Assembly (NCBI RefSeq): GCF_029964055.1
Contig: NZ_CP124836.1
Location: 3,658,001 to 3,722,000 of the forward strand
DNA from: Arthrobacter sp. EM1
GTDB taxonomy: Bacteria; Actinomycetota; Actinomycetes; Actinomycetales; Micrococcaceae
DNA length: 64,000 nucleotides
Reading direction: 5' to 3'
Below the pieces are notes generated by a model. It worked only from the letters and a program-made list of their open reading frames with translations, did no database searches and had not been told where the DNA came from. The translations under genes and the position numbers were made by a program. Shown one piece after another: positions 26,294 to 35,353 of this stretch; positions within the stretch are counted from its first letter, which is position 1; every line of letters starts with the position of its first letter.

Positions 26294-27643
26294 ATGAGCC
26301 CCACACCATCCTCTCCCCGCCCTCGCCTGACGATCTTCGGCCGCGGCAGCTACGCCGAGTCCCTCCGGATCGGCGAGATCCTCCGGAAGGAAACAGTCGG
26401 CGGCGCCTTGCTGGTTGCCGCCGCCGTGATCGCGCTGATTTGGGCCAACTCCCCGGTGTCCGAGAGCTATTTTGCGCTACGGGACTTCAAGTTCGGCTAC
26501 GAACCCTGGCACCTGGAGTTGAGCGTCGGGGCGTGGGCGGCCGACGGGCTGCTGGCGATCTTCTTTTTCCTGGTCGGTCTCGAACTCAAGCGTGAGTTCA
26601 TCGCCGGGGACCTGCGGCAGCTGGACAAATCGATCGTTCCGGTGGCTGCGGCCGTCGGCGGCGTCGCCATCCCGGCGGTGATCTACGCCGTCGTAAACCT
26701 CGCGAGCCCGGAAACCCTGCGCGGCTGGGCAATCCCCACGGCCACCGACATCGCTTTTGCCGTTGCCGTGCTTGCCATCATCGGCTCGCATCTGCCCAGT
26801 GCACTGCGGATCTTTCTGCTGACCCTTGCCGTGGTGGACGACCTGATCGCCATCACCATCATCGCCGTCTTCTACACCAGCGATCTTATGCCGCTGCCGC
26901 TGCTGCTGGCGCTGATTCCACTGGCTCTTTATACCTTCCTGGCGCATAAATACCGGCGGTTCTTCGGGACCAAGCCCGCAGCCGCGTGGCTGATCCTCCT
27001 GCCGCTGGGCGCGGTAACTTGGGCGCTCGTCCATGCCTCCGGCATCCACGCGACCGTAGCCGGTGTCCTGCTTGGAGTCGCCATTCCGGTCATGCGCTCC
27101 CAAGCCAGCGGCGGCCCGCAGGCCGGACCGGGCCTGGCGGAGATCTTCGAACACCGGTTCCGGCCGATCTCGGCCGGCATCGCGGTCCCGATCTTCGCGT
27201 TCTTCTCCGCAGGCGTTGCCGTGGGTGGCTGGGACGGCCTGCTCTCGGCGCTGACCGACCCTGTGGCCGTCGGGATCATCACGGCGCTGGTTCTCGGCAA
27301 GCCGATCGGCATCATGGGCACAACCTGGCTGCTCACGAAGGTCACCAAGGCGCGGCTGGACAACAGCTTTAAGTGGGTTGACGTCTTTGGCGTATCCCTG
27401 CTGGCCGGAATCGGCTTCACGGTATCGCTTCTGGTGGCCGAGCTGAGCTTCGGTCAGGGCAGCATTCACGATGACCATGCCAAGGTGGGGATCCTCGCGG
27501 CTTCCCTCCTGGCGGCCCTGCTGGCAACGGCGGTGCTCAAGACCCGGAACCGGCAATACCGGCAGGCCGAAGAGGCCGAGAAGGTCGACTCCGACCACGA
27601 TGGCATTCCGGATGTTTACCAGCAGGACGGCCCCGCACGGTAG
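26294..27643 (+). CDS. nhaA: Na+/H+ antiporter NhaA with calcium-motif tail
   Basis: A 449-residue NhaA antiporter: [13 protein letters not shown] (about residue 95), the ion-binding Asp pair in [10 protein letters not shown] (about 180-187) and [14 protein letters not shown] are all present. It exports sodium for protons. Beyond the last helix a charged tail contains DSDHDGIPD (about residues 435-443), a DxDxDG calcium-binding loop of thrombospondin-type-3 form, unusual for the family. A TAGACT -10 box lies at 26222-26227; the ATG 26294 is about 60 bases further on, so this message should have a leader. Confidence 0.92.
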   Translation: MSPTPSSPRPRLTIFGRGSYAESLRIGEILRKETVGGALLVAAAVIALIWANSPVSESYFALRDFKFGYEPWHLELSVGAWAADGLLAIFFFLVGLELKREFIAGDLRQLDKSIVPVAAAVGGVAIPAVIYAVVNLASPETLRGWAIPTATDIAFAVAVLAIIGSHLPSALRIFLLTLAVVDDLIAITIIAVFYTSDLMPLPLLLALIPLALYTFLAHKYRRFFGTKPAAAWLILLPLGAVTWALVHASGIHATVAGVLLGVAIPVMRSQASGGPQAGPGLAEIFEHRFRPISAGIAVPIFAFFSAGVAVGGWDGLLSALTDPVAVGIITALVLGKPIGIMGTTWLLTKVTKARLDNSFKWVDVFGVSLLAGIGFTVSLLVAELSFGQGSIHDDHAKVGILAASLLAALLATAVLKTRNRQYRQAEEAEKVDSDHDGIPDVYQQDGPAR

Positions 27644-27693
27644 CCGCGGGGTACGGCAGCGCGCCGGCCCGCGTTCTCTGGCAGAGTATTGAC

Positions 27694-28707
27694 ATGCTCA
27701 CTGTAATTGGCGAGGGCCTGGTAGATGTAGTCCAGCGTTCCTCCGGGATCCAGGCCCATGTCGGCGGAAGCCCCCTAAACGTCGCAGTCGGACTTGCGCG
27801 GCTGGATCATCCCGTGCAGTTCATTGGCCGCTACGGACGCGACGCGTACGGCGAGGCAGTGGCGGCACACCTGAAGTCCAGCTCGGTGATGCTCCCGGTG
27901 GGTCCCGATGAGCTGCCCACGTCCGTCGCCACCGCACTGATCGACGACGACGGCGCCGCCAGCTACACGTTCGAGCTCGCCTGGGAGTTGCCCGGCCTCG
28001 CTGACCGCTTGCCGTTGATGCTGCAGTCAACGACGCTGCTGCATACCGGCTCGATAGCAACCATGCTGGCTCCAGGCGCCTCCGAGGTGCTTGCCGCCGT
28101 CGAACACGCCCACCCGCTGGCCACCGTCAGTTTCGACCCCAACTGCCGGCCCAGCATCATCACCGACGTGGACTATGCACGGGGGCAGGCGGAGAAATTC
28201 GTCCGCCTGGCGGATGTGGTGAAGGCCTCGGACGAGGACCTGGAGTGGCTCTACCCCGGCGAGGACCCGCTTGATTCCGCCCGCCGCTGGCTGGCACTTG
28301 GCGGCTCGGTGGGTCCGGCCATGGTGGTGGTGACCCGCGGCGCCCGGGGGCCCTGGGGTGTGAATGCCGCCGGCGAAGCCCACTTCGCCGCGCCGTCAGT
28401 GCAAGTCGCGGACACGGTTGGAGCCGGGGACTCGTTTATGGCGGCGCTGCTGTCGGGGGTTGTGGACCGGGGGCTGGACGGGGCGCAAAACCGCCAGGAG
28501 CTCCGCAGGCTTTCGGCCGAAAGCCTGCGGGATCTCCTCGCCCATGCCTCCCGGGCCGCCGCTGTCACCGTCTCCCGCGCCGGCGCCAACCCGCCCACCC
28601 GCGCGGAACTGGCCCGGCTGGAGGCTGGTAGCGTGGGTTCCGGCACCCCCTGGCAGGCCCGGCCGGACAGCAGGAAGAACGAGAAAGGCAGCCATGACGG
28701 CCCATAA
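27694..28707 (+). CDS. PfkB-family sugar kinase (fructokinase-like)
   Basis: A 337-residue kinase. The N-terminal [15 protein letters not shown] (about residues 24-38) and the C-terminal catalytic motif [14 protein letters not shown] (about 238-251, with the catalytic Asp before S-F) define the PfkB/ribokinase family. ATP-dependent phosphorylation of a sugar, probably fructose, is likely but the sugar is not certain. The last 40 residues are polar and overlap the next gene by 14 bp, so the two are probably cotranscribed. Confidence 0.88.
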   Translation: MLTVIGEGLVDVVQRSSGIQAHVGGSPLNVAVGLARLDHPVQFIGRYGRDAYGEAVAAHLKSSSVMLPVGPDELPTSVATALIDDDGAASYTFELAWELPGLADRLPLMLQSTTLLHTGSIATMLAPGASEVLAAVEHAHPLATVSFDPNCRPSIITDVDYARGQAEKFVRLADVVKASDEDLEWLYPGEDPLDSARRWLALGGSVGPAMVVVTRGARGPWGVNAAGEAHFAAPSVQVADTVGAGDSFMAALLSGVVDRGLDGAQNRQELRRLSAESLRDLLAHASRAAAVTVSRAGANPPTRAELARLEAGSVGSGTPWQARPDSRKNEKGSHDGP

Positions 28708-29227
28708 TCCTTACGCAGCACTTCCCAGCGTCGCCGCTTTCGAGGTCAGCAGCGAGTCCTTCGAGGACGGCGGAACCCTTCCCCCGGCACAACGCAGCGG
28801 CCTTATGGGCGCCGGCGGCACGGACGAGTCCCCGCAGCTGAGCTGGAGTGGTGCACCGGCCGGGACGAAGAGCTTCGCGGTGACCGTCTATGACCCCGAC
28901 GCCCCCACGGCGAGCGGGTTCTGGCACTGGGCCGTGCTGAACATTCGGGCTGATGTCAGCTCACTTCCGGCCGGTGCCGGATCCCGCGACGGCGCGGCCC
29001 TTCCGGCCGGGGCCCTGCAGTTGAGGAACGACGCCGGATTCGCCGGCTACATCGGGGCGGCGCCGCCAAAGGGGCACGGGCCGCACCGCTACCTGATCGT
29101 GGTCCACGCCGTCGACGTCGACCAGCTAGGGGTCGACATCGACGGCAGTCCTGCCAGCCTGGGCTTTGCGCTCTTTAGCCACACGCTTGGCCGGGCGAAG
29201 CTGACGGGGCTCTACGAACAGCATTAG
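28694..29227 (+). CDS. YbhB/YbcL-type PEBP (Raf kinase inhibitor-like) protein
   Basis: A 177-residue phosphatidylethanolamine-binding-protein homologue: [32 protein letters not shown] and [12 protein letters not shown] contain the conserved Asp, Pro-Gly and His residues of the ligand pocket. Bacterial members have no firmly known role. ATG 28694 overlaps the kinase gene by 14 bp and follows AAAGGCAG; the upstream extension of this frame to 28364 is the kinase gene in another frame. The neighbour kinase is unlikely to be functionally linked. Confidence 0.88.
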   Translation: MTAHNPYAALPSVAAFEVSSESFEDGGTLPPAQRSGLMGAGGTDESPQLSWSGAPAGTKSFAVTVYDPDAPTASGFWHWAVLNIRADVSSLPAGAGSRDGAALPAGALQLRNDAGFAGYIGAAPPKGHGPHRYLIVVHAVDVDQLGVDIDGSPASLGFALFSHTLGRAKLTGLYEQH

Positions 29228-29256
29228 GCTCGGGTGGCCGCCTGCCGCGGACGGCG

Positions 29257-30606
29257 TCAGGGCGCCGACGCCAGGCTTTCCTCGGCCGCGGCTTTAGCCG
29301 CTGTTGTGGTCTCGGCGGGGCCCGGGCGCATCGCGGCCACGGCGCCGCCGGCCACCAGCACCACAACGCCGACTCCCATGTAGAGCATGGACGCGGTCCA
29401 GTGTGCGTCCAGCAGGGCGCCGGTGATCAGCGGCGCGACGATCGCGCCCACCCGGCCGACTCCGATGGCCCAGCCGACGCCGGTGCTCCGGATGGAGGCA
29501 CCGTACAAGGCGGGGGTGATGGTGTACATCCCGGCAATGCAGCCGTTGATCAGCATGCCCACGACTCCGCCGGCGACAAAGGCGAGGGCCAGGATTCCCG
29601 CAGTGGAAATGAACATCACCATGGTGGCCGCGGAGAGGACGGCGAAGACGACCATCACCTTGCGGCTGTTCCAGCGAATGGTCAGCAAACCGTAGAGCAG
29701 CGACCCGAAAGTACCGCCCAGGGTGAGCATAAGCCCGCCGATCACGCCTTGACTCTCGGTCATTCCGGCCGTGACCAGAAGTCGCGGAGTCCAGCTGTTG
29801 ACGAAGTAGAAGCCGAACATGGCGGCGAAGAAGGCCAGCCAGACAAGCCAGGTGGAGCGTCGGGTTCCGGCGGTGAAGAGCTCGGACACCTTATTCCTGC
29901 GCCCGGCAGCTGCGGCTGCGGGTGGCAGTTCAGTCACTGCCGGTTGCCCGATTCTGCGGGCGATCCGGTTCAGCCTGGCCACAACATTGCGGGGCCTTCT
30001 GGTGGCCAGGAAGTCCACCGACTCCGGCAGGAGCAAGGCGAGCAGTACAAAGACGGCGGCGGTGCAGATGCCGCCGAAGAGAAACACCGAGCGCCAGCCG
30101 AAACTGGCCTGCAGGGTAACGGCAGCTGCCCCGCCCAGTGTTGCCCCCACGCCGTATCCGGCGGTGTAGATGCTGATAGCCAGACCGCGCCAGCGCTTGG
30201 GTGAGTACTCACTGGCGATCACGTTGGTGCAGGCGAGGATGCCGCCGATGCCCAGGCCGGTCACGATCCGCCAGATCCCGAGTTCGACGGCCGAATGGGA
30301 AAGGGAGGCGAGCAGCATTCCTGCGGCGGCAAGGGCGACGGAGACAAGGACCATTGGCCGGCGTCCGATGACGTCAGCGAAGGGAGCCAGGCCCAAGGAA
30401 CCGATGGCCATGCCGACCAGCCCGGCACTGAGCAGGACACCAAGTTCTGCGCCGCTGAGGCCAAAATCGCGGGTGACGCTATTCGCGGTGAAGGCCATGG
30501 CCAGGACGTCGAAGCCGTCCAAGGCGTTCAGCACAATGCACAAACCGACAATGAGCCATTGGTACAACGACATGCGTGACGCGTCAATGCGTTCCTGCAA
30601 TTGCAT
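29257..30606 (-). CDS. vanK: Aromatic acid:H+ symporter (AAHS), probable vanillate importer
   Basis: A 449-residue twelve-helix MFS transporter of the AAHS group (PcaK/VanK type). The DGFDVL motif in helix 1 (about residue 31-36), which is diagnostic of AAHS carriers, and LAPFADVIGRRPM in the loop 2-3 are present. A cytoplasmic loop after helix 6 holds an Arg-rich stretch. It is divergent from the PadR regulator and shares its two dyads; the cluster with VanA/VanB and a vanillin dehydrogenase makes vanillate the likely substrate, though 4-hydroxybenzoate or protocatechuate is possible. Confidence 0.85.
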   Translation of the reverse strand: MQLQERIDASRMSLYQWLIVGLCIVLNALDGFDVLAMAFTANSVTRDFGLSGAELGVLLSAGLVGMAIGSLGLAPFADVIGRRPMVLVSVALAAAGMLLASLSHSAVELGIWRIVTGLGIGGILACTNVIASEYSPKRWRGLAISIYTAGYGVGATLGGAAAVTLQASFGWRSVFLFGGICTAAVFVLLALLLPESVDFLATRRPRNVVARLNRIARRIGQPAVTELPPAAAAAGRRNKVSELFTAGTRRSTWLVWLAFFAAMFGFYFVNSWTPRLLVTAGMTESQGVIGGLMLTLGGTFGSLLYGLLTIRWNSRKVMVVFAVLSAATMVMFISTAGILALAFVAGGVVGMLINGCIAGMYTITPALYGASIRSTGVGWAIGVGRVGAIVAPLITGALLDAHWTASMLYMGVGVVVLVAGGAVAAMRPGPAETTTAAKAAAEESLASAP

Positions 30607-30741
30607 GGGTGACTACTTTCTGGAATCCGCGGGCTGGCCGGCGGTGGCGGGTGGGCCCTGGCGTGAAACGAGCGGGTGCTCCGTGCCGGGCCGTCGGCGT
30701 CGAGGCCTGCCCTTCGTCGTCGAAGGAGGACCTACTGCCGC

Positions 30742-30761
30742 ATATCTATAGTGATAGGTAT
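30742..30761. promoter_or_regulatory. PadR/VanR operator 1
   Basis: ATATCTAT-AGTG-ATAGGTAT: an 8-4-8 dyad with one mismatch, in the gap between the transporter and the PadR gene. It has the same half-site as three other dyads in this cluster. C. glutamicum VanR, also of the PadR family, binds a dyad with a 4-base centre, so the design agrees with family knowledge. Confidence 0.7.
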
Positions 30762-30780
30762 GTGGCGTGACACACATCAT

Positions 30781-30800
30781 AACTATCTCCATAGATAGTT
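30781..30800. promoter_or_regulatory. PadR/VanR operator 2
   Basis: AACTATCT-CCAT-AGATAGTT: a perfect 8-4-8 dyad, 39 bp centre to centre from operator 1. The pair could hold two dimers on nearly the same face of the helix. Between them and the PadR start (30883) lie about 80 bp that I cannot assign further. Confidence 0.75.
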
Positions 30801-30882
30801 GACGAGGGGTTTAATGGGATGAGCCCCGGCGGGCGGGCGAAAAACACCCGACCGGGTTCTTGACGAAGAAGATCGGCGGCAG

Positions 30883-31464
30883 ATGAGCCTGCGGTACGCA
30901 CTATTGGCATTGCTGACGTCCCAGCCCCTCACCGGGTATGACGTCTACAAGCACTTTGAGCGCTCGGTCGGCTACGTATGGCACGCTCCGGATTCGCAGA
31001 TCTACCCGGAACTCCGGCGGATGGAAAAGGACGGCCTGCTCGGCGGGGTGGAAGAAGCCTGGGGCCAAAAGGGCAAGAAGAAGCGCTATCACATTACCCC
31101 CGACGGGGTGGAGGCATTCCGGGCCTGGATGAATACCACGCTCGACTATGCGCGGGAGCGCGACCCGATCCACCTCAAGGCCGCCTACCTCGAATGGGCT
31201 GAACCAGATGCGGCCAGGGCCCAGATGCGCGCCCATATTGACTACCACTCGTCACGGGCACAGCAATGGCGGGAGATGATCGCCAGCCTCGAGGACCGCA
31301 GCAATCCCACCTTGGCCCGGCGCCTGGAATCCGCGCCGGAAGAGGACCGGGCAAAAATCGCAGGCTACAAGATTTTCACCTATGAAGGCATGATCGACCG
31401 GGCCGAAGCTGAAGTCGCATGGGCCCGCCGCGGGCTGGAGTTGATTGACAAGCTCGAAGCCTGA
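30883..31464 (+). CDS. vanR: PadR-family repressor, probable VanR
   Basis: A 193-residue PadR regulator: N-terminal winged helix (LRYALLALLTSQPLTGYDVYK, Tyr-rich, with IYPELRRMEKDGLL as the wing-bearing segment) and a C-terminal coiled-coil dimerisation domain of about 100 residues (PadR_C). In C. glutamicum VanR is a PadR-type repressor of vanABK, released by vanillate. Here its gene lies between the probable vanK and vanAB, with dyads in both intergenic regions, so autoregulation and control of the whole unit are likely. It has only a weak ribosome site (GGCGG). Confidence 0.85.
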   Translation: MSLRYALLALLTSQPLTGYDVYKHFERSVGYVWHAPDSQIYPELRRMEKDGLLGGVEEAWGQKGKKKRYHITPDGVEAFRAWMNTTLDYARERDPIHLKAAYLEWAEPDAARAQMRAHIDYHSSRAQQWREMIASLEDRSNPTLARRLESAPEEDRAKIAGYKIFTYEGMIDRAEAEVAWARRGLELIDKLEA

Positions 31465-31533
31465 GCCCGCGCGCCGGCGGACCCCGGGTCCGGGGCCCGC
31501 TGGCATGCTGATTCCAGTCGCGCGGGTTTCGGC

Positions 31534-32997
31534 TTAGAAGGGGTACCGGGCAGGCTTGGCCTGCATGGTGACCCACTGGTTTTCGGTGAACGATTCCAGG
31601 TTGGCCTCGGCGCCGCCGATCCGACCGCCGGTCCCGGAATTGCGGACACCGCCGAAGGGAATGTGGGCTTCATCGCCAACGGTCTGGTCGTTGATGTGGA
31701 CCAGCCCGGACGGGATGTGCCGTGCGATGCTCCAAGCACTCATCGCGTCGGAAGTTATGATGCTGACCGAGAGCCCGTATTCGGAATCCTTGGCCAACTC
31801 CACGGCTTCCTCAACCGTGCTGAAGCGAATCACGGGCGCCACCGGTCCGAAGACTTCCGAGCAGAACACGGGCGTATCCGGACGCACCCCGTCCAGCACG
31901 GTGGGCGCATAGAACAACCCGTCGAAGGTGCCGCCCGCAAGCAGCGTGGCGCCGCCGGCCACGCTGTCGGTGACCAGCCGATGGATGTTGTCCCGCTGTT
32001 TCACGTCAATGATCGGGCCCAGAGCCACCTGTTCGGTGAAGGGATCGCCCACAGTGAGTTGCCTGGCTTTCTCGGCAAGCAGCGCCACATACTCGTCCGC
32101 GATGGATTCGTGCACGATATGGCGTCCGGCCGTCATGCAGATCTGGCCTTGGTGGAGGAAAGAGCCCCAGGCGCCGTTGGAGGCCGCCAGTTCCACATCG
32201 GCATCGGCTAGGACGATCATCGCGTTGTTGCCGCCGAGTTCGAGGTGCGCCCGCTTGAGATGCTCGGCAGCCGAGGCCCCGACGCGGCGGCCCGCGGCCG
32301 TTGAACCGGTGAATGCGATGACGCGGGTTTCCCGATTGGCCACCAGCGAAGCGCCGGCCTCCGCTCCTCCCGGCAGCATCTGCAGGACTCCGGCCGGCAA
32401 GCCCGCCTCCTCGAAGACCCGGGCGATCGATACGCCGCCGGCCACGGCAGTCCGCATGTCCGGTTTTAGCACCACGGCGTTTCCGAGGGCCAGCGCGGGG
32501 GCCACGGCCCGGATGGCCAGGATCAGCGGAACGTTGAACGGTGCGATCACCCCGACGACGCCGACCGGAACCCGCCGGCTGAAGCTGAGCCGCTCGGGAT
32601 CTGCGGCCGCAAGCAGCTCGCCCTGGCCCCTGGAGGGAAGGGCTGAGGCCTCAAAGCACTCCTGCGCCGCGGTATGGGTTTCCAGCTGGGCCTTCGGCAG
32701 GATCGAGCCTGCCTCACGGATAATCCACTCGTGGATCTCGTCGGCGTGTTGTTCGAACAACATGCCTGCACGCCGCAGGACCGCTGCGCGCTCTTCGAAG
32801 CTGGTTTCAGCCCATGCTGGCTGGGCGGCGGCAGCCGCCTTGCAGGCTGCGTCGACGTCGTCGGCCGACGCGGTGCCGATGCGCCCCAGCTCCTTGCCCG
32901 TGGCCGGTTCAACAACGGCAGTGTCGCCGCTGTCCGAAAGCGTCCAGCTTCCGGTAAAGATTTTGCCGTCCCAGATTGTGGGGTCCATCAGTTTCAC
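31534..32997 (-). CDS. vdh: Vanillin/benzaldehyde dehydrogenase
   Basis: A 487-residue aldehyde dehydrogenase of the benzaldehyde/vanillin dehydrogenase group. The general-base Glu lies in LELGGNNAM (about residue 253), the catalytic Cys in GQICMTAGR (about 287), and the cofactor loop in FTGSTAAG. The GTG start at 32997 has GAGAGG 7 bases upstream; ATG 32988 is too far from that site. It would turn vanillin into vanillate, which VanAB demethylates. The two dyads lie 77-132 bp upstream, shared with the divergent vanA. Confidence 0.85.
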   Translation of the reverse strand: MKLMDPTIWDGKIFTGSWTLSDSGDTAVVEPATGKELGRIGTASADDVDAACKAAAAAQPAWAETSFEERAAVLRRAGMLFEQHADEIHEWIIREAGSILPKAQLETHTAAQECFEASALPSRGQGELLAAADPERLSFSRRVPVGVVGVIAPFNVPLILAIRAVAPALALGNAVVLKPDMRTAVAGGVSIARVFEEAGLPAGVLQMLPGGAEAGASLVANRETRVIAFTGSTAAGRRVGASAAEHLKRAHLELGGNNAMIVLADADVELAASNGAWGSFLHQGQICMTAGRHIVHESIADEYVALLAEKARQLTVGDPFTEQVALGPIIDVKQRDNIHRLVTDSVAGGATLLAGGTFDGLFYAPTVLDGVRPDTPVFCSEVFGPVAPVIRFSTVEEAVELAKDSEYGLSVSIITSDAMSAWSIARHIPSGLVHINDQTVGDEAHIPFGGVRNSGTGGRIGGAEANLESFTENQWVTMQAKPARYPF

Positions 32998-33073
32998 GGG
33001 GCTGCCTCTCGGTGGATGGTCCGGCCCTCGCGTCGTCGCGGAGGTCAGGGTCAGGTGTTGGCGGCTCTTGTCA

Positions 33074-33093
33074 CTATCTATCTTCATAGATAT
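33074..33093. promoter_or_regulatory. PadR/VanR operator 3
   Basis: CTATCTAT-CTTC-ATAGATAT: an 8-4-8 dyad with one mismatch in the divergent gap between the vanillin dehydrogenase gene and vanA. Same half-site as operators 1 and 2. Confidence 0.7.
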
Positions 33094-33109
33094 GCTGTGA
33101 TTCAGAACA

Positions 33110-33129
33110 CTACCTATGAAGGTAGATAG
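33110..33129. promoter_or_regulatory. PadR/VanR operator 4
   Basis: CTACCTAT-GAAG-GTAGATAG: an 8-4-8 dyad with two mismatches, 36 bp centre to centre from operator 3 and 24 bp before the vanA start, so a bound repressor would cover the promoter or the start of the message. Confidence 0.6.
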
Positions 33130-33153
33130 TAGCCGGAACCGGAAGGAATGACC

Positions 33154-34251
33154 ATGACGGCAATGATGCAGTCTGTGAGCTCGACGACGAACAAGGTGCT
33201 GGGCTATCCGCTGAACGCCTGGTACGTGGCCGCGTGGGACCACGAGGTCACCAGGAAGCCAATGCCGCGCCGGATCGCCGACCGGCCGCTGGCCCTGTAC
33301 CGCACCGAGGATGGCAAGGCAGTGGCCCTCGCGGACGCGTGCTGGCACCGTCTGGCCCCGCTGTCAATGGGCAAGACCCTGGCGAAGGACCAGATCCAGT
33401 GCCCCTACCACGGCATCATCTACGACTCCGCGGGCCGCTGCGTGTCGATGCCGGCCCAGGAAACCATTAACCCGAGTGCGACAGTGCCCTCGTTTCCGGT
33501 GATTGAACGGTACCGCTACATCTGGGTTTGGCTGGGTGACCCCACCCGGGCCGATCCGGGTCTTATCCCCGACATGCACCAGATGAGTTCCGACGGCTGG
33601 GCCGGCGACGGCGAGACGATCTTCGCCCCCTGCAACTACCAGTTGGTGCTTGATAACCTGATGGACCTCACCCACGAGGAGTTCGTCCATTCCTCGTCCA
33701 TCGGCCAGGACGAATTAAGCGAATCTGACTTCGTCGTCACGCAGGACGGCAACACGGTCACGGTCTCCCGCTGGATGCTCGATATTGACGCCCCGCCGTT
33801 TTGGCTCAAGAACATGCGGGACAAGTTCCCGGGCTTCGAAGGCCGGGTGGACCGCTGGCAGATCATTACCTTCCAGTCGCCGTCGACAATCAACATCGAC
33901 GTGGGCGTCGCCAAGGCGGGTACCGGGGCGCCCGAAGGTGACCGCAGCCAGGGCGTAAACGGCTTCGTGATGAATACCATCTCGCCGGAAAGTGCCAAGA
34001 CCTGCCACTACTTTTGGGCCTTTATGCGCAACTACCGGCTGGAAAGCCAGCTCATCACCACCCAGCTGCGCGACGGCGTCCACGGCGTCTTTGGCGAGGA
34101 CGAAGCCATGCTCAAGGCACAGCAGGAAGCAATCGATGCAAATCCGGATTACGAGTTCTACAACCTGAACATCGACGCCGGCGGGATGTGGGTCCGTCGC
34201 CTGATCGAGCGCCAGCTGGCCGCCGAGGGCCGGCTCATCCCGACCACCTGA
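33154..34251 (+). CDS. vanA: Vanillate O-demethylase oxygenase subunit VanA
   Basis: A 365-residue Rieske non-haem iron oxygenase. The Rieske ligands are Cys63-x-His65 and Cys83-x2-His86 (ACWHRLAP and QCPYHG). The mononuclear iron site is given by the NLMDLTHEEFVHSS segment (about residues 166-180). It demethylates vanillate to protocatechuate with electrons from VanB. I prefer ATG 33154, which has GGAAGGA 6 bases upstream; ATG 33148 abuts that site. The gene is divergent from the vanillin dehydrogenase. Confidence 0.92.
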   Translation: MTAMMQSVSSTTNKVLGYPLNAWYVAAWDHEVTRKPMPRRIADRPLALYRTEDGKAVALADACWHRLAPLSMGKTLAKDQIQCPYHGIIYDSAGRCVSMPAQETINPSATVPSFPVIERYRYIWVWLGDPTRADPGLIPDMHQMSSDGWAGDGETIFAPCNYQLVLDNLMDLTHEEFVHSSSIGQDELSESDFVVTQDGNTVTVSRWMLDIDAPPFWLKNMRDKFPGFEGRVDRWQIITFQSPSTINIDVGVAKAGTGAPEGDRSQGVNGFVMNTISPESAKTCHYFWAFMRNYRLESQLITTQLRDGVHGVFGEDEAMLKAQQEAIDANPDYEFYNLNIDAGGMWVRRLIERQLAAEGRLIPTT

Positions 34252-34297
34252 TTGCCTTCCCGCTGTTCCGGATCCGCTGAAAAGTTAGAAGAACGAC

Positions 34298-35302
34298 ATG
34301 GCAGCAACAAACACAGAAGTCTGGCAGGCGGGCACCGTCGTCGAGGCGGAGTCCCTTACCGCGCAGACCAGGCGCCTGGTCATCGCGCCGGCCCTGCCCA
34401 GGAGGGCGGAGCCCGGCACGCACATTGACGTGATGGTGACAATAAACGGTGAACGCCAGAAGCGCTCATACTCCGTCGTGGATTCCAGCGAGGACGGGCA
34501 GCAGTTGGCCATCAGCGTCTTCCTGTCCCCGCAATCCCGGGGCGGGGCGGTCTTTATGCAGGAACTCCAGGTCGGGGACCGGCTGGAGATCACGCAGCCG
34601 CTGCAGAATTTTCCGCTCCGGGTCGGTGCGCCGCGGTATGTCCTGCTGGCCGGCGGCATCGGTATTACCGCGATGGTCAATATGGCCCGGGTCCTGAGGA
34701 ACATCAAGGCCGAGTACGTCCTGGTCTATGCAGGACGCAGCCGCGCTGCCATGGCCTACCTGCCGCAGCTCGAGGAGCTCCACGGCGGGGCCCTTCGCGT
34801 GCACGTGGACGATGAGGGCACGGCGCTGAACGTCGATGAGCTGTTGGCCGGGGTGGACCCGGAGTCGGAGCTTTATATGTGCGGGCCGATTCGGCTGATG
34901 GATGCCGTGAAACGCGGCTGGCAAGCGCTCGGACTCAGCCTGCCGAACCTGCGGTACGAGACCTTCGGCAACAGCGGCTGGTTTGACCCGGAGGAATTTG
35001 TGGTCCGGGTCCCCCGCCTGGGGGTGGAGGCAACCGTCGGCGCCGGCAAGTCCATGCTGGAAGCCCTTGAGGATGCCGGCGTCGACGTGATGTTCGACTG
35101 CCGCAAAGGCGAATGCGGGCTCTGTGAAGTCCGGCTTCTTGGTGTCCAGGGCACCATCGACCACCGGGACGTCTTCTACAGTGAGCGCCAGCAGCACGCC
35201 GCGGCGAAGATGTGCTGCTGCGTCTCACGGGCAGTCAGCTCCGACACCGGAGCCCGTTCTGCGGCCGCCACCGAACGCGCCGTGATTTCCATCGACCTCT
35301 AG
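34298..35302 (+). CDS. vanB: Vanillate O-demethylase reductase subunit VanB
   Basis: A 334-residue phthalate-dioxygenase-reductase-type protein: FMN domain with RSYSV (about residues 56-60), NAD domain with LLAGGIGITAM (about 116-126), and a C-terminal plant-type [2Fe-2S] domain with Cys268, Cys273 and Cys276 in CRKGECGLC plus a fourth ligand in a triple cysteine run (306-308). It hands electrons from NADH to VanA. The gene follows vanA by 46 bp. AAAGTTAGAAG is a weak ribosome site. Confidence 0.92.
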   Translation: MAATNTEVWQAGTVVEAESLTAQTRRLVIAPALPRRAEPGTHIDVMVTINGERQKRSYSVVDSSEDGQQLAISVFLSPQSRGGAVFMQELQVGDRLEITQPLQNFPLRVGAPRYVLLAGGIGITAMVNMARVLRNIKAEYVLVYAGRSRAAMAYLPQLEELHGGALRVHVDDEGTALNVDELLAGVDPESELYMCGPIRLMDAVKRGWQALGLSLPNLRYETFGNSGWFDPEEFVVRVPRLGVEATVGAGKSMLEALEDAGVDVMFDCRKGECGLCEVRLLGVQGTIDHRDVFYSERQQHAAAKMCCCVSRAVSSDTGARSAAATERAVISIDL

Positions 35303-35353
35303 GCGGGGCTGTCCGGCCACGTCCCGGTCCCGCGGCCCACGTAGACTGGCAGT

